Below, piece by piece: positions 20,363 through 23,041 of a DNA stretch of 23,041 bases. The notes beneath the pieces are model-generated. The model had not been told where the DNA came from and did no database searches. It saw nothing but the letters and a program-made list of their open reading frames with translations. A program made the position numbers and the translations under genes. The DNA comes from an uncultured Atopobiaceae bacterium (GTDB lineage: Bacteria; Actinomycetota; Coriobacteriia; Coriobacteriales; Atopobiaceae): positions 1-23,041 of the forward strand of contig CALUJT010000006.1 in assembly GCA_944321005.1 (NCBI GenBank), read 5' to 3'. How positions within the stretch are numbered: the first letter of the stretch is position 1; each line of letters starts with the position of its first letter.

Positions 20363-21448
20363 ATGAAGAAGATCGACATGAACCAGCTCAGCCGCCGCTC
20401 CTTCCTCAAGGTCGCCGGTGCCGCGGGCGTCATGGGCTCCGGCATGGTCCTCGCCGGCTGCGACTCCAACACCGAGCAGCCCGCTGCCGACGACACCTCC
20501 GATGAGGAGCCGGCCGGCACCGAGTACGAGCCCGTCACCGTCCACGTTGCCTTCATGCCCAACCTCGGCTCTGCCGCCACGCTCTTCTCTGCCATCGACC
20601 AGGGCTACTTCGAGGAGGTCGGCATCACCGTCGAGACCGAGCAGTTCCAGGCCGGCCCCGCCGAGATAACGGCCATGCAGTCCGGCTCCGTGGACATCTC
20701 CCAGATCGGTCACGGCGCGCACTCCCTGTGCATTCAGGGACAGGCCAAGATCTTCGCCTTCGATCAGCTCTCCCAGGCCGACTGCGTGGTTGCCAACAAG
20801 TCCCACGGCATCGAGACCGGCGCCGACCTTGCCGGCAAGACGGTGGGTGTCGCCTCCGGCACCTCCTCCGAGATCATCCTCCAGTACGTGCTCCAGGACG
20901 CCGGCCTCACCGTCGACGACATCAACACCGTCGAGATGGACGTCCCCGGCATGACGACGGCCCTCATCTCCGGCCAGATTGACGCCGCGGCCACCTGGTC
21001 GCCCAACACCGTCACCCTCGAGGAGCAGCTCGGCGACGACTACCTCGTCCTCGGCACCAACACGGACTACTCCGACGAGGTCGCCTTCCCCGGCTCCTAC
21101 GTCGTCCTGCCCGAGTACGCCGAGGAGAACCACGACGTCCTCGTACGCTTTGGCGCCGCCCTGGACAAGGGCAAGGTCTATCGCGCCGAGCACATCGATG
21201 ACGTTGCCAAGCTGCTCGCCTCCGAGCTGGGCGTTCCCGAGGACACGCTCCTTCAGTCCACGGGCGAGGGCGACTGGCAGGGCGCCGTCGACGCCATCGG
21301 CAACACCGACACCATCCTCGCCTACTACGAGGCCCAGCAGAAGGTCTTCCTGGACGGCGGCCAGATCGAGGCCGAGGTGCCCGTCGAGGACTACGTCCTG
21401 ACCGACGTCATCACCGAGTCCGACGAGCTCTACAGCACCATGGCGTAG
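20363..21448 (+). CDS. Tat-exported lipoprotein, ABC substrate-binding protein (SsuA/TauA/NMT1-like)
   Basis: A 361-residue solute-binding lipoprotein. It has a textbook Tat motif SRRSFLK (residues 10-16), an uncharged Ala/Gly/Val core and a lipobox LAGC with Cys33, then an acidic linker (DDTSDEEPAGTEYEP). The mature part has the family pattern: VHVAFMPNLGSAATLFSAID, YFEEVGITVETEQF, MQSGSVDISQIGHGAHSL, LAGKTVGVASGTSSE and ISGQIDAAATWSPN. This fits the NMT1/SsuA/TauA/NrtA superfamily (type II periplasmic-binding fold). Tat export implies folding before secretion, perhaps with a bound ligand. ATG 20363 follows GAAAGGAAACGAT. The ligand cannot be named; the next genes are amino-sugar type, but sulfonates, nitrate or vitamin precursors are common ligands of this family. 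Confidence 0.9.
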   Translation: MKKIDMNQLSRRSFLKVAGAAGVMGSGMVLAGCDSNTEQPAADDTSDEEPAGTEYEPVTVHVAFMPNLGSAATLFSAIDQGYFEEVGITVETEQFQAGPAEITAMQSGSVDISQIGHGAHSLCIQGQAKIFAFDQLSQADCVVANKSHGIETGADLAGKTVGVASGTSSEIILQYVLQDAGLTVDDINTVEMDVPGMTTALISGQIDAAATWSPNTVTLEEQLGDDYLVLGTNTDYSDEVAFPGSYVVLPEYAEENHDVLVRFGAALDKGKVYRAEHIDDVAKLLASELGVPEDTLLQSTGEGDWQGAVDAIGNTDTILAYYEAQQKVFLDGGQIEAEVPVEDYVLTDVITESDELYSTMA

Positions 21449-21472
21449 CGCTCTGGCGCAGCAATCTCTAGG

Positions 21473-21544
21473 GGGCGCGCCGCGCCCTCGAAAGACGGCC
21501 TCTCCGCAGCAGGGTGACCCTCCCCATCCGCGCGGGGAGGCCGT
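21473..21544 (+). terminator. Two GC-rich hairpins between ABC and NagB-like genes
   Basis: Hairpin 1 is a GGGCGCG/CGCGCCC palindrome (21473-21487). Hairpin 2 is ACGGCCTCTCCGC (21495-21507) with GCGGGGAGGCCGT (21532-21544), 13 pairs including one G-T, whose loop holds AGGGTGACCCT. No T-run follows, so partial termination or mRNA stabilisation is as likely as full termination. The NagB-like gene starts 27 bases later with its own AAGGAGG. Confidence 0.5.
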
Positions 21545-21571
21545 ATCGCGCAAGCGAGACAAGGAGGAAGC

Positions 21572-22387
21572 ATGGACTACTATCACATCTCGGCCGAGGA
21601 CCTGGGCAAGGACGCCCGCGTTCCGCTCGTCTGCGCCGGCGACTCCGCCGAGGTCTTCTTCGATCTGGCGCTCGAGATGGTGAGCACCATCCGCGAGCAC
21701 AACGCTCGCGGCGAGAGGACCGTCTTCATCTGCCCGGTGGGCCCCGTCGGCCACTATCCGTACTTCGTCAAGATGGTCAACGACCAGCGCATCTCCCTCA
21801 AGGACTGCTGGTTCATCAACATGGACGAGTACCTGGACGACAACGACGAGTGGATCGACGCGGACAACCCGCTCTCCTTCCGCGGCTTCATGGCCCGCAA
21901 CGTCTACGACAAGATCGATCCCGAGCTCGTGATGCCCGAGGAGCAGCGCGTCTTCCCCGACCCGCACGACCCGGCCAACGTGGGCCGCGTGATCGACAGC
22001 CTGGGGGGCGTCGACATCGCCTTCGGCGGCATAGGCATCACGGGCCACCTGGCCTTCAACGAGCCCCAGCCCGAGCTCACGTGCGAGGAGTTCGCCGCGC
22101 TCGAGACCCGCGCCCTCGACATCCACCCCGAGACCCGCGCCACCAACTCCGTGGGCGACCTCGGCGGAGCCCTCGAGGACATGCCTCACCGCTGCGTGAC
22201 CATCGGCATGCGCGAGATTCTCGGAGCCCGCAAGGTGCGCCTCGGCGTCTTCCGCGACTGGCACCGCGGCGTCGTGCGCCGCGCCGCCTACGGCGAGCCC
22301 ACGGCCGCCTTCCCCGCCACGCTCCTGCAGGGCCACCCCGACGCCAAGATCTACGTGAACGACGTCGCGCGCCGGCAGGCGTACTAG
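21572..22387 (+). CDS. Glucosamine-6-phosphate deaminase/isomerase family (NagB-like), atypical active site
   Basis: The family converts glucosamine-6-phosphate to fructose-6-phosphate and ammonia, or acts on related sugar phosphates. The 271 residues align with NagB by NMDEY (83-87; D85 equals the E. coli catalytic D72), NPLSFRGFM, and IGITGHLAFNEP (154-165). H159 and E164 match H143 and E148, but the D141 position is T157, so the usual DGH is TGH. RATNSVGDLG and VTIGMREIL are family-like later segments. The start ATG 21572 has AAGGAGG at ideal spacing. It sits 12 bases before a NagA-like gene, so the pair probably acts on an amino sugar. The lost Asp could mean another substrate or an isomerase lacking deamination. 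Confidence 0.85.
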   Translation: MDYYHISAEDLGKDARVPLVCAGDSAEVFFDLALEMVSTIREHNARGERTVFICPVGPVGHYPYFVKMVNDQRISLKDCWFINMDEYLDDNDEWIDADNPLSFRGFMARNVYDKIDPELVMPEEQRVFPDPHDPANVGRVIDSLGGVDIAFGGIGITGHLAFNEPQPELTCEEFAALETRALDIHPETRATNSVGDLGGALEDMPHRCVTIGMREILGARKVRLGVFRDWHRGVVRRAAYGEPTAAFPATLLQGHPDAKIYVNDVARRQAY

Positions 22388-22399
22388 GGAGGCTCAGCC

Positions 22400-23041
22400 A
22401 TGCAGTCCAGCTGCTACATCACCGGCGCCCGCGTGCTCGCGGGCGAGGATCTCGCCCGTCTGAACGTCACCGTCGAGGACGGCGCGGTCACGGGCCTCTC
22501 CTCGGCCTATGACAACCCGCGCGAGCTGCCGGTCATAGACGCGAGCGGGCTTCTTGTCCTCCCCGGCTTCATCGACGTGCACACCCACGGCGCCGCCGGC
22601 TTTGACGTGAACGCCGCCGATGTCGAGGGCCTGCGCACCATCGGCCGCTTCTTTGCCTCCCAGGGCACCACGGGATGGCTCTGCTCCATCCTCACGGACA
22701 CCCCGGAGCAGACGCTCTGGTGCATCGACCAGGCGCGCCAGGTCATCGAGGGCGGTCCCTACGACGGTGCCGCGCTCCTCGGCATCCACCTCGAGGGCCC
22801 GTGCCTCTCGAGCGAGTACAAGGGCGCCATGCCCGAGCACCTGCTCATGCACGAGGCGTCGGTCGACCTCTTCCGCCAGTACCAGGAGGCGGCGGGTGGA
22901 CACGTGCTCTACACCACGCTCGCCCCCGAGGTTCCCGGCGTGCCCGAGCTCATCCCGCAGCTCAACGCCCTCGGCATCACCTGTGCCATCGGCCACAGCG
23001 GCGCCGGCTACGACCTCTCCTGGGAGTGCGTGAACGCGGGC
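22400..23041 (+). CDS. nagA: N-acetylglucosamine-6-phosphate deacetylase (NagA-like), 3'-truncated by window end
   Basis: An amidohydrolase that removes acetate from N-acetylglucosamine-6-phosphate or a close analogue. The reading frame is open from ATG 22400 to the last base (214 residues visible of about 380 expected); AGGGAGG lies 7 bases upstream. Seen motifs: LPGFIDVHTHGAAGFD (54-69, metal-binding H61 and H63), GIHLEGP (128-134, metal-binding E132), TLAPE (173-177) and IGHSGA (197-202, H199). GHSGA replaces the more common GHTDA or GHSNA form, a mild difference. It follows the NagB-like gene by 12 bases, consistent with a co-translated amino-sugar unit. The C-terminal catalytic Asp lies beyond the window. 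Confidence 0.88.
   Translation, partial: MQSSCYITGARVLAGEDLARLNVTVEDGAVTGLSSAYDNPRELPVIDASGLLVLPGFIDVHTHGAAGFDVNAADVEGLRTIGRFFASQGTTGWLCSILTDTPEQTLWCIDQARQVIEGGPYDGAALLGIHLEGPCLSSEYKGAMPEHLLMHEASVDLFRQYQEAAGGHVLYTTLAPEVPGVPELIPQLNALGITCAIGHSGAGYDLSWECVNAG

Noticed and set aside
19493..22336. Open minus-strand frame of 947 codons
   Set aside because: Antisense to the ABC ATPase, binding-protein and NagB-like genes, and spans their gaps; no plausible protein.

Overview
The window is G+C-rich throughout. It carries a very large Cna-B-type wall-anchored surface protein, a Tat-exported lipoprotein and short dispersed palindromes built on TGACAAA/TTTGTCA. Together these suggest a high-G+C Gram-positive host, most likely a gut or oral coriobacterium (Olsenella/Collinsella/Atopobium-like). 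That placement is an inference from style; there is no rRNA or marker gene here to prove it.

Bases 1-10202: a small winged-helix DNA-binding protein (36-386) is followed by a 3231-residue secreted adhesin (445-10140). The adhesin has a signal peptide, an N-terminal region, about 16 Cna-B-like repeats plus one pilin-type domain, an acidic and proline-rich wall-spanning stalk, and an LPXTG-like sorting signal (VPDSGD). A rho-independent terminator closes the unit. Bases 10121-11037 form a repeat-rich island with five copies of a 31-bp REP-like element in two orientations, a long snap-back inverted repeat and one small hypothetical gene (10483-10803, minus). No gene is visible in 10141-10482 or 10804-11069, which hold only these repeats and terminator-like hairpins.

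Bases 11070-18307, minus strand: a tightly packed operon reads, in transcription order, LacI-family regulator, class II aldolase, phosphofructokinase, triosephosphate isomerase, a LarA-like (lactate racemase/DUF2088) protein and glucose-6-phosphate isomerase. Apart from the LarA-like protein, the enzymes make a self-contained hexose-6-phosphate to triose-phosphate route. Several look like divergent paralogues rather than housekeeping copies. The LarA-like epimerase suggests a dedicated route for an unusual sugar or sugar acid.

Bases 18308-18722: a 415-bp divergent control region carries four palindromes centred on CG, the usual form of LacI-family operators. One lies just upstream of lacI and a similar one lies toward the opposite operon, so one regulator may control both directions.

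Bases 18723-23041, plus strand: an SsuC/SsuB/SsuA-type ABC transporter (permease, ATPase, Tat-lipoprotein binding protein) is followed by a NagB-family sugar-phosphate isomerase/deaminase lacking one catalytic aspartate, and by a NagA-like deacetylase cut off by the window end. The whole 11.07-23.04 kb stretch looks like one divergently organised carbohydrate or amino-sugar utilisation locus; its substrate cannot be read from the sequence.
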